In this document: piece after piece, positions 1-9,061 of the stretch
Layout of the letters: the number at the start of each line of letters is the position of its first letter
Numbering within the stretch: the stretch's first letter is position 1
From: Betaproteobacteria bacterium
Lineage (GTDB): Bacteria; Pseudomonadota; Gammaproteobacteria; Burkholderiales; Burkholderiaceae_C
Assembly: GCA_009919175.1 (NCBI GenBank)
Contig: RGCL01000010.1
Coordinates: forward strand, 1-61,193
Length of the DNA stretch: 61,193 bases
Direction of reading: 5' to 3'
The notes under the pieces: generated by a model
The model's database searches: none
What the model saw: only the letters and a program-made list of their open reading frames with translations
Told to the model about the DNA's origin: nothing
Program-made: the position numbers and the translations under genes

Positions 1-117
<117 letters not shown>

Positions 118-154
118 TCAATGTTCAAGGCGCACAATGCGCCGATCCAAAAAA

Positions 155-229
<75 letters not shown>

Positions 230-256
230 GAAATTCAACACCAACGCAAAACAGCC

Positions 257-330
257 TGGAGCGGGAGACGGGAATCGAACCCGCGTCATTAGCTTGGAAG
301 GCTAAGGTTCTACCATTGAACTACTCCCGC
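257..330 (-). tRNA. tRNA-Gly (anticodon TCC)
   Basis: A 74-base cloverleaf on the minus strand with encoded CCA. The acceptor stem is GCGGGAG/CTCCCGC, the anticodon stem TTAGC/GCTAA encloses loop CTTCCAA, and the T loop is GGTTCGATTCC. The anticodon TCC reads GGA/GGG glycine codons. It sits between tRNA-Tyr and tRNA-Thr with short spacers, consistent with a tRNA-tuf operon. Confidence 0.96.
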
Positions 331-396
331 ATTGGTCACTTGTACCCATTCGGATGCAGTTCACCTCAACGCTTGTTGTCCATCTTGCGTTTTCGC

Positions 397-482
397 TGGT
401 GGAGGAGGCTGGATTCGAACCAGCGTAGGCGTAAGCCAACAGATTTACAGTCTGCCCCCTTTAGCCACTCGGGCACCCCTCC
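397..482 (-). tRNA. tRNA-Tyr (anticodon GTA)
   Basis: An 86-base class II tRNA with a long variable arm and encoded CCA. The acceptor stem is GGAGGGG/CTCCTCC with one G-T pair, and the anticodon region CAGACTGTAAATCTG gives anticodon GTA. It is the first gene of the tRNA-tuf cluster. A -10-like TATAGT lies just upstream at 495-500. Confidence 0.96.
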
Positions 483-494
483 GGCGAACCATCA

Positions 495-500
495 ACTATA
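495..500 (-). promoter_or_regulatory. -10-like element for the tRNA-tuf cluster
   Basis: On the minus strand TATAGT lies 12 bases before the mature 5' end of tRNA-Tyr, so transcription would start about 5-6 bases before the tRNA. No convincing -35 hexamer is seen at 16-18 bases. The gap of 51 bases between ung and tRNA-Tyr shows no intrinsic terminator, so read-through from trp-ung is also possible. Confidence 0.4.
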
Positions 501-533
501 ACAGATCCAGGGCCTATAACGCCCAATCTACCT

Positions 534-1301
534 TCAATCAAACGCCCAAGTCCAAGCCACGCCTTGGTCTTGCAGCCATTCCCGGGTAATTCGAAAGTGG
601 TCACAGCCCACAAAGGGGGTGGGTGGCCGTCTGGCCGACAGGGGCGAGGGGTGGTTGGCCTGCAGGACCAGTCTGGCTGCGCGGTGGCCGGGGTTGCGCT
701 GAGCCACCTGCGCCACGACGTGCTGGGCATGTGCCCCCCAGGCCAGGCACACCAGGGGACCCGCGGATTGCCAAACGGCGTCGAGCACACGATGGGTGAG
801 CGCATCCCAGCCCCATTTGGCATGGCTGGCCGGCAGGGCCTCAGACACCGTCCAAGTGGTGTTGAGCAGCAAAACGCCTCTTTTGGCCCAGGCGCTCAGA
901 TTGCCGTGGCTGGGCAGGCTCACGCCTTCGGTGCGCTCACATTCCTGCCGGATGTTGCGCAAGGACGGGGGAATGGGCACGCCATGGGCCACTGAAAACG
1001 CCAACCCGTGGGCTTGACCAGGGCCGTGGTAAGGGTCTTGCCCCAACACCACCACACGAACCGCAGCGAGATCGGTCAGGGTCAGTGCTTGCCATGGCTC
1101 AGGGGGATACACGGTTTGCCCTGCGGCGAGGGCCGCATCGAGTTGGAAGGCCAAATCACGCCCCTGCGCCGACGAAGCCCAACTCTGCCAGATGTTCACC
1201 CAGCCCGGCTGAAGACCAGGAGGGTTCGCCCAGTGCGCCCAGGTGGAGCGGCTCAGGGTGTCGCCGCCGGTGGCAGCCGCAAACAAGTCCGTCTGCGCCA
1301 T
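534..1301 (-). CDS. ung: Uracil-DNA glycosylase
   Basis: Removes uracil from DNA as the first step of base excision repair. The 255-residue protein is family 1 UDG: the water-activating motif GQDPYHGP is at residues 87-94 (catalytic Asp89), and the DNA-intercalating motif HPSPLS is at 217-222. The length is close to the usual 220-250, with a somewhat long N-terminus. It starts 7 bases after the trpC stop, so it is probably the last gene of the trpEGDC transcript. That pairing is not functional in an obvious way. Confidence 0.96.
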   Translation of the reverse strand: MAQTDLFAAATGGDTLSRSTWAHWANPPGLQPGWVNIWQSWASSAQGRDLAFQLDAALAAGQTVYPPEPWQALTLTDLAAVRVVVLGQDPYHGPGQAHGLAFSVAHGVPIPPSLRNIRQECERTEGVSLPSHGNLSAWAKRGVLLLNTTWTVSEALPASHAKWGWDALTHRVLDAVWQSAGPLVCLAWGAHAQHVVAQVAQRNPGHRAARLVLQANHPSPLSARRPPTPFVGCDHFRITREWLQDQGVAWTWAFD

Positions 1302-1308
1302 GCGTCAA

Positions 1309-2100
1309 TCAATTGGCAAACAGGCTGGCCAAGGCCTGCCCCGGGTCATCGGCGCGCATGAACGCCTCGCCGACCAAAAAGGCATGGACCTGCGCCGCGC
1401 GCATGCGTTGCACATCGTCGCGATGGAGGATGCCGCTTTCCGTGACCAGAATGCGCCCATCGGGCACCTCGGGCAAGAGGTCCAGCGTGGTCTGCAGGTT
1501 CACCCCGAAGGTCCGCAAGTTGCGGTTGTTCACCCCCAGCAATGGGGTTTGGAGTTTGAGAGCGCGGTGCAACTCCTCCCGATCGTGCACCTCGACCAGC
1601 ACCGCCATGCCCAGGCTGTGCGCCAAGGCTTCGAGTTCAGCCATTTGCCCATCGTCCAGGCATGCGGCAATCAGCAAGATGCAATCCGCACCAATCGTTC
1701 GTGCTTCATAGACCTGATAGGGGTCGACCATGAAGTCTTTGCGCAACACCGGCAAATCGCAGCTGGCACGGGCTTGTTTGAGAAAGTCGTTGCTGCCTTG
1801 AAAGAACTGCTGGTCGGTCAAGACCGACAGACAGGCCGCGCCTGCTTGGGCATAGCTTTGCGCGATGTCGGCGGGGATGAAGTCCTCGCGCAGCACGCCC
1901 TTGGAAGGGCTGGCCTTTTTGATCTCTGCAATCACGGCCGACTCGCCACGCGCAAGCTTGGTGCGCATGGCACCCACGAAATCGCGAGAGAGCACCCGGC
2001 TTTGCGCGTCGTCGCGCATGGCGGCCAGGGACTTCTTTTTGAGCCCCGCAGCCACTTCCTCGCGCTTGACAGCCACAATTTTGTTGAGGATGTCGCTCAT
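1309..2100 (-). CDS. trpC: Indole-3-glycerol phosphate synthase
   Basis: Converts CdRP to indole-3-glycerol phosphate, the fourth step of tryptophan synthesis. The 263-residue TIM-barrel protein has the conserved [10 protein letters not shown] segment at about 59-68, with the catalytic lysine, then [10 protein letters not shown] and GVNNRNL and ends with a TESGI segment. It is a separate single-domain TrpC, not fused to TrpF. Its ATG overlaps the trpD stop (ATGA), which indicates translational coupling. ung follows by 7 bases. Confidence 0.97.
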   Translation of the reverse strand: MSDILNKIVAVKREEVAAGLKKKSLAAMRDDAQSRVLSRDFVGAMRTKLARGESAVIAEIKKASPSKGVLREDFIPADIAQSYAQAGAACLSVLTDQQFFQGSNDFLKQARASCDLPVLRKDFMVDPYQVYEARTIGADCILLIAACLDDGQMAELEALAHSLGMAVLVEVHDREELHRALKLQTPLLGVNNRNLRTFGVNLQTTLDLLPEVPDGRILVTESGILHRDDVQRMRAAQVHAFLVGEAFMRADDPGQALASLFAN

Positions 2101-3149
2101 GCTGCACTCCCACCTGCCGCCTGGGTAAAGGCCACAAATTGCTCAAGCTTGGCTTTGGCCGCGCCGCTGGCCAGGGTCTGCGCCGCTCGCTCAATGCCCG
2201 CCGCAATGGAGGAGACCACGTTGGCGGCATAAAGGGCGGCTCCCGCATTGAGCAAGACCACATCGCGGGGTGCACCTGGCTCGTTGTCGAGCACGGCGTT
2301 GAGCATCTTCACGGACTCTTGCGGGGTTTGCACGCGCAAGGCGCGGTGGCTGGCCATGGTCATGCCGAAATCCTCGGGGTGAATCTCATATTCGCGAATT
2401 TCACCATGGACCAACTCACCCACCAGGGTGGCTGCGCCCAGGCTCACCTCGTCCATGCCATCGCGCCCATACACCACCAGCGCGTGCTTGGCTCCCAGCC
2501 GTTCAAGCGCGCGCACCTGAATGCCCACCAGATCGGGATGAAACACCCCCATGAGGATGTTGGGCGCACCGGCAGGGTTGGTCAGCGGCCCCAGGATGTT
2601 GAAGAGGGTTCGCACGCCCAGCTCCTTGCGCACTGGCGCCACGTTTTTCATCGCCGGATGGTGGTTGGGCGCGAACATGAACCCAATGCCTGTGGTCTGT
2701 ATCGACTCAGTGATGCGCTCGGGCGGCAAATTGATGTTGACCCCCAGCGCCTCGAGCACATCGGCACTGCCCGACTTGCTGCTCACGCTGCGACCGCCAT
2801 GCTTGGCCGTGCGCGCGCCAGCAGCCGCAGCGACGAACATGGTGCAGGTGGAAATGTTGAAGGTGTGCGAGCCATCGCCCCCCGTGCCCACGATGTCCAC
2901 CAGGTGGGTGTCGTCGCTGACTTGGACCGGAGTGGCAAATTCGCGCATCACCTGGGCGGCGGCCGTGATCTCGCCAATGGTTTCCTTTTTCACGCGCAAA
3001 CCCGTCACGATGGCCGCGGTCATCACAGGCGACATCTCGCCGCTCATGATCAACCGCATGAGGTGCAGCATTTCGTCGTGAAAAATTTCGCGGTGCTCAA
3101 TGACACGTTGCAACGCAGCCTGGGGGGTGATTTTTTGGGTGCTTGGCAT
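2097..3149 (-). CDS. trpD: Anthranilate phosphoribosyltransferase
   Basis: Transfers phosphoribose from PRPP to anthranilate, the second step of tryptophan synthesis. The 350-residue protein shows the PRPP-binding motif [14 protein letters not shown] at about 88-101, then [21 protein letters not shown] and a conserved anthranilate-site region. I place the start at the ATG at 3147-3149, which has a TTGGAG ribosome binding site 8 bases upstream. A TTG further out only extends the frame. It lies between trpG and trpC, overlapping trpC by four bases. Confidence 0.97.
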   Translation of the reverse strand: MPSTQKITPQAALQRVIEHREIFHDEMLHLMRLIMSGEMSPVMTAAIVTGLRVKKETIGEITAAAQVMREFATPVQVSDDTHLVDIVGTGGDGSHTFNISTCTMFVAAAAGARTAKHGGRSVSSKSGSADVLEALGVNINLPPERITESIQTTGIGFMFAPNHHPAMKNVAPVRKELGVRTLFNILGPLTNPAGAPNILMGVFHPDLVGIQVRALERLGAKHALVVYGRDGMDEVSLGAATLVGELVHGEIREYEIHPEDFGMTMASHRALRVQTPQESVKMLNAVLDNEPGAPRDVVLLNAGAALYAANVVSSIAAGIERAAQTLASGAAKAKLEQFVAFTQAAGGSAA

Positions 3150-3164
3150 GGGGTGATTCTCCAA

Positions 3165-3761
3165 TCAGAACGGGTGCACGGGCGTGCAGCCCGTTGAGAG
3201 ATTCAAAAAACGCTGGAGCAAGGCATGACCATGCTCACTCAGGATGGACTCGGGGTGAAACTGCACCCCTTCAATGGGCAACTCGGTGTGGCGCACGCCC
3301 ATGATTTCACCGTCCTCGCTCCACGCAGTCACCTTCAGGCATGCGGGGCAAGTGTCCCGCTCAATGGCCAGGGAGTGATAGCGGTTCACCGTGAACTGCT
3401 CGGGCAGCCCCTCAAACACGCCCTCTTGCGTGGTGGAGATGACGCTGGTCTTGCCATGCATGAGTTGCTGGGCACGAACGATGCGCCCCCCAAATGCCGC
3501 GCCAATGCTTTGGTGACCCAAGCACACACCGAGGATGGGCAGTCGACCTGCGAAGTGCCGGATGGCAGGCACAGAAACCCCCGCCTCGGCGGGTGAACAA
3601 GGCCCAGGAGAAATCACCAAGCGATCGGGTGCCAGGGCCTCGATCTCGCTCAAGCTGATTTCGTCATTGCGGTGGGTGATCACCTCGGCGCCCAACTCGC
3701 CCAAGTACTGAACCAGGTTGAAGGTGAAGCTGTCGTAGTTGTCAATCATCAGCACTTTCAT
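3165..3761 (-). CDS. trpG: Anthranilate synthase glutamine amidotransferase subunit
   Basis: The component II that supplies ammonia from glutamine to TrpE. The 198-residue class I amidotransferase carries its nucleophile in GVCLGHQ (Cys80) and the other triad members in FHPES (His169, Glu171). It opens with the typical [13 protein letters not shown]. The start is the ATG at 3759-3761, overlapping the trpE stop as ATGA, so the two subunits are translationally coupled. It is about the normal length and could also serve p-aminobenzoate synthesis, as in some bacteria with one PabA/TrpG. Confidence 0.97.
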   Translation of the reverse strand: MKVLMIDNYDSFTFNLVQYLGELGAEVITHRNDEISLSEIEALAPDRLVISPGPCSPAEAGVSVPAIRHFAGRLPILGVCLGHQSIGAAFGGRIVRAQQLMHGKTSVISTTQEGVFEGLPEQFTVNRYHSLAIERDTCPACLKVTAWSEDGEIMGVRHTELPIEGVQFHPESILSEHGHALLQRFLNLSTGCTPVHPF

Positions 3762-5254
3762 TGCAAGCCCTCCTCGACCAGCTCTGCCGCGCGCAACAGG
3801 GCTCGCGCCTTGTGCTCGGTTTCCTGCCATTCCATCTCCGGGATGGAATCGGCCACCACGCCAGCGGCGGCTTGCACATACAACATGCCCGACTTGACGA
3901 TGCCGGTTCGAATCGCAATGGCCACATCCATGTCACCACCAAAACTCAGGTAACCACAAGCGCCCCCATAGAGACCGCGCTTGCTGGGCTCGAGTTGATC
4001 GATGAGCTCCATGGCGTGAATCTTGGGCGCGCCGGTGAGTGTGCCCGCAGGGAAGGTGGCCTTGAGCACATCCATGTTGGACAGCCCCGGCTTGAGCAGC
4101 CCCTCGACGTTGCTCACGATGTGCATCACGTGGCTGTAGCGTTCCACCACAAACGCCTCGGTCACCTTCACCGTGCCCACCTGGGCGATGCGGCCAATGT
4201 CGTTGCGCGCGAGGTCGATGAGCATCACATGCTCAGCACGCTCCTTGGGGTCGCTCACCAATTCCTGCTCGATGGCGACATCGGCCTCGGGCGTCGCTCC
4301 CCGTGGACGCGTGCCCGCCAGCGGGCGGATGATGACCTTGCGCCCCTGAGGGGTTTGCTCCTGGCGCACCAAAATCTCCGGCGACGCCCCCACCACCTGA
4401 AAGTCGCCCAGCTGGTAGTAGTACATGTAGGGGCTTGGGTTGAGCGAGCGCAAGGCGCGATACAGGCTCAGCGGGTGACCCTCGAAGGGCTTTTTCAAAC
4501 GTTGCCCCACTTGCACCTGCATGAAGTCGCCCGCCTCGATGAGCGACTTGGCCCGCTCCACCGCACGCAAGTAATCGGCCTTGTCGAATTCGCGCACCAC
4601 AGCCTGCGGCACAGTGGCTTGCACGGGGTCGAGGTGAACGGCATCGCGCAACCGGGCCTTGAGCACCTGCAAGCGCTCGCGCCCTCGTGCATAGGCCTGG
4701 GCCTGCGCCGGGTCGGCATAAACGATCAGGTAGAGCTTGCCCGAGAGGTTGTCGATCACGGCCAGCTCTTCGCACTGCAACAGCAAGATGTCGGGACAGC
4801 CCAGGGTGTCGGGGGGGCAACTGTCTTGCAGCTTGCGCTCGATGTGGCGCACCGTGTCGTAGCCAAAGTAACCCGCCAGACCGCCACTGAAGCGGGGCAT
4901 GCCTGCTGGCAAGGCCACCTTGAAGCGCGCTTGGTAGTGCTCGATGAAGTCCAGGGGATTGCCCACATGGGTCTCGGTCACCACATCGTCGGTGACGACC
5001 TCGGTGCGCGCTGCTGGCCCAAATCCGTTGGAGCGCAAGAGGGTGCGCGCGGGCAAGCCAATGAAGCTGTAGCGCCCAAATCGCTCACCGCCCACGACCG
5101 ACTCGAGCAAAAAACTGTACCTGCCCACGCCATCGGCCATGGCGAGCTTGAGGTAGAGGGACAAAGGGGTTTCCAGATCCGCAAAAGCCTGTTCGACCAA
5201 TGCGATGCGATGGTGGCCACTGGCGGCCAACGCGTTGAATTCAGATTCCGTCAT
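3758..5254 (-). CDS. trpE: Anthranilate synthase component I
   Basis: Makes anthranilate from chorismate, the first committed step of tryptophan synthesis. The 498-residue protein shows the tryptophan feedback-site LLES motif (in [19 protein letters not shown]) and the chorismate-binding end with [20 protein letters not shown] and GTLTGAPK. The start is the ATG at 5252-5254 ([11 protein letters not shown]). The extra upstream residues of the open frame lack conservation features. It is the first gene of trpEGDC. A 232-base leader with a candidate tryptophan-rich peptide separates it from rpe. Confidence 0.97.
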   Translation of the reverse strand: MTESEFNALAASGHHRIALVEQAFADLETPLSLYLKLAMADGVGRYSFLLESVVGGERFGRYSFIGLPARTLLRSNGFGPAARTEVVTDDVVTETHVGNPLDFIEHYQARFKVALPAGMPRFSGGLAGYFGYDTVRHIERKLQDSCPPDTLGCPDILLLQCEELAVIDNLSGKLYLIVYADPAQAQAYARGRERLQVLKARLRDAVHLDPVQATVPQAVVREFDKADYLRAVERAKSLIEAGDFMQVQVGQRLKKPFEGHPLSLYRALRSLNPSPYMYYYQLGDFQVVGASPEILVRQEQTPQGRKVIIRPLAGTRPRGATPEADVAIEQELVSDPKERAEHVMLIDLARNDIGRIAQVGTVKVTEAFVVERYSHVMHIVSNVEGLLKPGLSNMDVLKATFPAGTLTGAPKIHAMELIDQLEPSKRGLYGGACGYLSFGGDMDVAIAIRTGIVKSGMLYVQAAAGVVADSIPEMEWQETEHKARALLRAAELVEEGLQ

Positions 5255-5354
5255 GATGAGGAGGCCTCCAGGCCTGACTGGGAGAAAGGGGTAGAGCGCA
5301 GGACCAGGTCCCAACCACTCAGCGTAGGAGGGCGGCTCAGTGAATCAGTGGGTG

Positions 5355-5450
5355 TTAGACCCGCACCACGGCAGCCCGGCAAGCGCAGGCTCGCCAGGGC
5401 CAAGCTCCCCGGTCATTGCAACCTGTAACGATGGAATGGTGCAAAAACAT
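5355..5450 (-). CDS. Candidate trp leader peptide (two Trp codons)
   Basis: A 31-codon frame on the minus strand, ATG at 5448-5450 and TAA at 5355-5357, about 100 bases upstream of trpE. It encodes a Trp-Pro-Trp-Arg segment (residues 17-20) in an otherwise unremarkable peptide. The Trp codons overlap a strong hairpin, GCCC-T-GGCGA ... TTGCC-GGGC. Another hairpin around GGCC-TGGA-GGCC lies next to the trpE ribosome binding site. This is the layout of an attenuator leader. I saw no clear U-rich terminator after it, so the mechanism (termination or translation blocking) is open. Confidence 0.5.
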   Translation of the reverse strand: MFLHHSIVTGCNDRGAWPWRACACRAAVVRV

Positions 5451-5486
5451 GAGGTCAGTTTATCAAAGGCAAAACTGGGTCAGACC

Positions 5487-6182
5487 TCAGGCGGCCAGGG
5501 CCTGTCGCATGGCATCGATCACGGCCTTGTAGTCGGGCTTGCCAAAAATGGCGCTGCCCGCGACAAAGGTGTCTGCGCCCGCATCGGCCACGCGCCGGAT
5601 GTTGTCGGCCTTGATGCCGCCATCGACCTCCAGGCGAATGTCCTTGCCACTGCTCTGGATGCGTTTGCGGGCTTGCTCCACCTTGCGCAAGGCGCTGTCG
5701 ATGAACCCTTGCCCACCAAATCCGGGGTTCACGCTCATGATGAGGATGAGGTCGATGTCGTCAATCACCCAATCGAGCACGGTGAGGGGTTCGGCCGGAT
5801 TGAACACCAGCCCCACCTGACAGCCAGCCGAACGAATGGCCTGGATGCTGCGATGCACATGGGTGGAGGCATCGGGGTGGAAACTGATGAGGTCTGCGCC
5901 CGCCTGAGCAAACGAAGCCGCCAAGGCGTCCACCGGGCTCACCATCAAATGCACATCCACTGGCACGGCCACCCCGGCAGGCGTTTTGGCGTGCGGCTTG
6001 ATGGCCTGACACACCATCGGACCCACCGTGAGGTTGGGCACATAGTGGTTGTCCATCACGTCAAAGTGGATCCAGTCAGCGCCAGCGGCGATGACCTCGC
6101 GCACCTCCTCGCCCAGGCGAGCAAAGTCAGCCGAGAGGATGGAGGGTGCGATGCGGTAAGGAGATGAGGCAGGACGATTCAT
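5487..6182 (-). CDS. rpe: Ribulose-phosphate 3-epimerase
   Basis: Interconverts ribulose 5-phosphate and xylulose 5-phosphate in the pentose phosphate and Calvin cycles. The 231-residue TIM barrel has APSILSADF at the start, the metal-binding WIHFDVMDN, then [10 protein letters not shown] and EVDGGI. The start is the ATG at 6180-6182 ([14 protein letters not shown]). No ribosome binding site precedes it, and a CATAAT hexamer lies 7 bases upstream. It is transcribed toward the trp genes, as in many betaproteobacteria where rpe precedes trpE. Confidence 0.96.
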   Translation of the reverse strand: MNRPASSPYRIAPSILSADFARLGEEVREVIAAGADWIHFDVMDNHYVPNLTVGPMVCQAIKPHAKTPAGVAVPVDVHLMVSPVDALAASFAQAGADLISFHPDASTHVHRSIQAIRSAGCQVGLVFNPAEPLTVLDWVIDDIDLILIMSVNPGFGGQGFIDSALRKVEQARKRIQSSGKDIRLEVDGGIKADNIRRVADAGADTFVAGSAIFGKPDYKAVIDAMRQALAA

Positions 6183-6189
6183 GATTCGG

Positions 6190-6218
6190 ATTATGGTGTG
6201 AGAATTCGAGCTCCCTAA
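6190..6218 (-). promoter_or_regulatory. Putative rpe promoter, leaderless geometry
   Basis: On the minus strand TTAGGG (6213-6218) and CATAAT (6190-6195) are 17 bases apart. CATAAT ends 7 bases before the rpe ATG, so the transcript would start at or very near the start codon. There is no purine-rich ribosome binding site in the intervening bases. The 48-base gap also serves the divergent apaG. Confidence 0.45.
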
Positions 6219-6230
6219 TGGATTCATCGC

Positions 6231-6638
6231 ATGCCCGATCAGAACCCCATGTCCAAGGCCTTACTTCGAGTTGAGGTGAGTTGTCGGCACGTGCCCCATG
6301 CCGAGCCCGACGACGACGAGCTCTACGTGTTCGAGTACACCATCGTCATCCGCAACATCGGCGATGTGCCCGCTCAGGTCATCGCCCGCACCTGGCACAT
6401 CAACGATGCCAATGGCGTTCACGAAAAAGTGCGCGGCCTGGGGGTGGTGGGTCATCAACCACTCATCCAGCCCGGCCAATCCTTCGAATACAGCAGTGGC
6501 ACGCGCTTGCGCACGTCCACGGGCACCATGCACGGGCGCTACCTGTGTGTGACGCTCGAAGGCGAGCCCTTTGAAGTGGACATCCCCATGTTCGTCCTCG
6601 ACGGCCTGAGCGACAGCGCCTCGCGCCGCCTGCACTGA
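6231..6638 (+). CDS. apaG: ApaG family protein
   Basis: A 135-residue single-domain protein of the ApaG family (immunoglobulin-like fold). The name comes from the gene next to apaH in Escherichia coli, and mutants there affect cobalt resistance and magnesium flux, but the biochemical role is unsettled. Recognisable segments are [38 protein letters not shown] and MHGRYL. A shorter start at Met7 ([10 protein letters not shown]) is possible. It opens a rightward operon with thiL (12-base gap), pgpA and pncC and is divergent from rpe. Confidence 0.9.
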   Translation: MPDQNPMSKALLRVEVSCRHVPHAEPDDDELYVFEYTIVIRNIGDVPAQVIARTWHINDANGVHEKVRGLGVVGHQPLIQPGQSFEYSSGTRLRTSTGTMHGRYLCVTLEGEPFEVDIPMFVLDGLSDSASRRLH

Positions 6639-6650
6639 CGCTGGGCTTGC

Positions 6651-7613
6651 ATGGGTGAGTTCGACCTCATAGCCCGCTATTTCCAGCGCCCGGCGCGCCG
6701 CGCCAGCCTGGGCATCGGCGACGACTGCGCGATCATGCGCGTGCCCTCGGACATGGAGTTGGCCATCTCCACCGACCTGCTGGTTGAAGGGCGGCACTTT
6801 CTGAACACCGTCAACCCAGAGCACCTGGGCCACAAGTCACTCGCCGTCAACCTGAGCGATCTGGCCGCCTGCGGTGCCATGCCCTGGGGATTCACCCTGA
6901 GCCTGGCTTTGCCTCGGGTGGACGAGCGCTGGCTTGAAGGCTTTTCACAAGGCCTGTTTGCCCTGGCCGACGAGCACCAGATCGAACTCGTGGGCGGCGA
7001 CACCACCCAAGGCCCCCTGACCATTGGCATCACCATCTGGGGCTTGGTCCCGCCGGGGCAAGCCCTGGTGCGCCACGGGGCACAACCGGGTGACGACATC
7101 TATGTGAGCGGCACCCTGGGCGATGCCCGCCTCGCGCTCGAAGTCTTTCGGGGGCACGCCAGCCTCGATGCCGAGGACTGGGCGGCCATGCGCCTTCGCA
7201 TGGACAAGCCCACCCCCCGCATCGCACTGGGTTTGGCCTTGCGCGGCGTGGCCAGTGCCGCCATCGACCTGAGCGACGGCCTGGTGGGTGACCTCGGTCA
7301 CGTGCTCAAGCGCTCGCATGTGGGCGCCACCCTGAACACCGACTGGATCGACACCGCGCAAGGCCTCAGCGCCCCCGTGGCGGCCTTGCCCTGGTCACAG
7401 CGTCTGGAGTGGGTGCTCTCGGGCGGCGATGATTACGAATTGCTGTTCACTGCGCATGCCGACCATCGCGCCGAGGTGCAAGAAGCCGCCATGTCTGTGG
7501 GCGTGCCCGTCACACACATTGGCCGCATCGAGCGCGAACTGGGCTTGCGCGTCATGGATCGCAACGGCGAGCCCTTGTCGCGCCGCTTTCAAAGCTTTGA
7601 CCACTTTGCCTGA
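6651..7613 (+). CDS. thiL: Thiamine-monophosphate kinase
   Basis: Phosphorylates thiamine monophosphate to the active cofactor thiamine diphosphate. The 320-residue PurM/ThiL-like protein has the N-terminal MGEFDLI start, the metal and ATP binding LGIGDDCAI and GGDTTQG motifs, and DLSDGL and GGDDYELLF near the end. The length is typical. It is followed three bases later by pgpA; that thiL-pgpA pairing is common in proteobacteria. Confidence 0.96.
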   Translation: MGEFDLIARYFQRPARRASLGIGDDCAIMRVPSDMELAISTDLLVEGRHFLNTVNPEHLGHKSLAVNLSDLAACGAMPWGFTLSLALPRVDERWLEGFSQGLFALADEHQIELVGGDTTQGPLTIGITIWGLVPPGQALVRHGAQPGDDIYVSGTLGDARLALEVFRGHASLDAEDWAAMRLRMDKPTPRIALGLALRGVASAAIDLSDGLVGDLGHVLKRSHVGATLNTDWIDTAQGLSAPVAALPWSQRLEWVLSGGDDYELLFTAHADHRAEVQEAAMSVGVPVTHIGRIERELGLRVMDRNGEPLSRRFQSFDHFA

Positions 7614-7616
7614 CCC

Positions 7617-8108
7617 ATGATTCATCACCGTTTTTTACTCAGCCATCCCGCCCATTTCATTGCCCTGGGGTTTGGCAGCGGCCTGTCGTGGTGGGGTCCG
7701 GGTACGGTGGGCACCTTGTGGGCCTGGGTGTCCTACATGGCCATGGACTTTTGGCTCAGCCCCGCGCAAATCGGCTGGGTCTTGCTGGCCGCCTTGCCCA
7801 TTGGCTGGTGGGCAAGCACCGTCACCGCCGAGCACCTGGTCGATGCCGACCCCTCGGCCATCGTCATCGACGAGATCGTGGCCTTTTGGGCGGTGCTGTG
7901 GATTTGGATGCCCGCGGGCTTGTGGGGGCAGGTCGCCGCCTTTTCGCTCTTTAGAACCTTTGATGTGCTCAAGCCCGGTCCTGTGCGCTGGGTGGATCGG
8001 TATTTCCATGGATGGGGATGGCGAGGCGGCTTTGGCATCATGGCTGACGACATCGTGGCAGCGTTTCTGACGCTGCTGATCCTGGCCCTCTGGCAAGCGA
8101 CCCAATGA
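7617..8108 (+). CDS. pgpA: Phosphatidylglycerophosphatase A
   Basis: Dephosphorylates phosphatidylglycerophosphate to phosphatidylglycerol in the inner membrane. The 163-residue protein has about four hydrophobic segments and the family signatures GFGSGL, GPGTVGTL, and the acidic VIDEIVAFW and RTFDVLKPGP regions. The end of the frame overlaps pncC by four bases (ATGA), indicating translational coupling in the apaG-thiL-pgpA-pncC operon. Confidence 0.95.
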   Translation: MIHHRFLLSHPAHFIALGFGSGLSWWGPGTVGTLWAWVSYMAMDFWLSPAQIGWVLLAALPIGWWASTVTAEHLVDADPSAIVIDEIVAFWAVLWIWMPAGLWGQVAAFSLFRTFDVLKPGPVRWVDRYFHGWGWRGGFGIMADDIVAAFLTLLILALWQATQ

Positions 8109-8653
8109 CATCCCCTACCCCCAACACCCTGGTCACCTCTTTGTCGGAGGTGTTGTTGCACCATGGCTGGATGCTCACCACAGCCGAAAGCTGCACGGGC
8201 GGGCTGATTGCCGCCGCCTGCACCGACCTGGCCGGATCGAGCCAATGGTTTGAGCGCGGCTTTGTCACCTATTCCAACGAGGCCAAGCACGAAGCCCTGG
8301 GGGTCAGCAATGCCTTGCTCGAGTCACATGGCGCGGTGAGTGAAGCCGTGGCGCAGGCCATGGCCTTGGGTGCCTTGCGTCATTCCGCCGCACAAGTCTC
8401 GGTGGCGGTCACAGGCATTGCCGGCCCAACGGGCGGCAGCGCCGACAAGCCCGTGGGCACGGTGTGGATGGCCTGGGCCATGCCCAGCGATGCTGGCCCC
8501 ACCTTGGGCGCCCAAGCGGCCTGGGTCAAAACCGAATGCCAGCACTTTTCAGGGGACCGCGCCCAGGTGCGTCAAGCCACCCTGGTGCACGCCCTCTCCA
8601 CCCTGATTGAATTGCTCTCACCCAAAGACACGCCGTCGAGCATCGTGTCCTGA
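8105..8653 (+). CDS. pncC: Nicotinamide-nucleotide amidohydrolase (CinA C-terminal domain)
   Basis: Hydrolyses nicotinamide mononucleotide to nicotinate mononucleotide in pyridine-nucleotide recycling. The 182-residue protein is a stand-alone CinA C-terminal domain: AESCTGG near residue 28-34, then GIAGPTGG and KPVGTVW. The N-terminal MoeA-like domain found in larger CinA proteins is absent, as in Escherichia coli PncC. It overlaps pgpA by four bases and ends the rightward operon, four bases before the convergent PIN gene. Confidence 0.93.
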   Translation: MTSPTPNTLVTSLSEVLLHHGWMLTTAESCTGGLIAAACTDLAGSSQWFERGFVTYSNEAKHEALGVSNALLESHGAVSEAVAQAMALGALRHSAAQVSVAVTGIAGPTGGSADKPVGTVWMAWAMPSDAGPTLGAQAAWVKTECQHFSGDRAQVRQATLVHALSTLIELLSPKDTPSSIVS

Positions 8654-8657
8654 GCCC

Positions 8658-9059
8658 CTACGGCCACTGCGCCTGCACACTCACCCCAGCCTGTGCCAGC
8701 CGCTTGGCCATGCGCAAGACTTCAAAGTCTTTGCTCACCAGTTGCGCGCCGTGCGCCACGGCCAGGTCCACGAACTTCTGGTCATCGGGGTCTTTGCACA
8801 CCCAGGGTGCACGCGGCGCGGCGGGCACGGTGCGCGAGGCCGCATCGAATGCAGCCATCAATGGGTCCAGGCTCAACGCCTTGCGCGCCCAGCGCTGGGC
8901 AAGGTGCGGGTAGTGCAAGACCCTGAGCCATTCCTCGCGCATCTCGGGGGTGGTGATCCAGTCCACACTGCGCGCCGTGAGGGCGGCATGTAAGGCCTGA
9001 GTTCTGGGGTCGTCGAACACCCACACATCCAGCAAGATGTTGGTGTCAAGCACCAGCAT
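8658..9059 (-). CDS. PIN-domain nuclease, solitary
   Basis: A 133-residue PIN domain of the kind often annotated as a toxin component (COG1569-like). Acidic residues typical of the active site are visible in VLDTN (Asp5), EMREEW, KDPDDQKF and SKDF. It starts 2 bases after the stop of the RNA methyltransferase gene at the end of the rpoN operon. No antitoxin-sized gene sits next to it in the usual upstream position. Being the last gene of a core operon, it may process RNA for the cell instead of acting as a toxin; this is inference. Confidence 0.8.
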   Translation of the reverse strand: MLVLDTNILLDVWVFDDPRTQALHAALTARSVDWITTPEMREEWLRVLHYPHLAQRWARKALSLDPLMAAFDAASRTVPAAPRAPWVCKDPDDQKFVDLAVAHGAQLVSKDFEVLRMAKRLAQAGVSVQAQWP

Positions 9060-9061
9060 GC

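Noticed and set aside
3761-5428. Very long open frame on the plus strand opposite trpE
   Set aside because: It is the GC-rich shadow of trpE in the complementary frame; its translation has no recognised motif and no ribosome binding site. Similar long shadows lie opposite rpoN, kup and ptsI.
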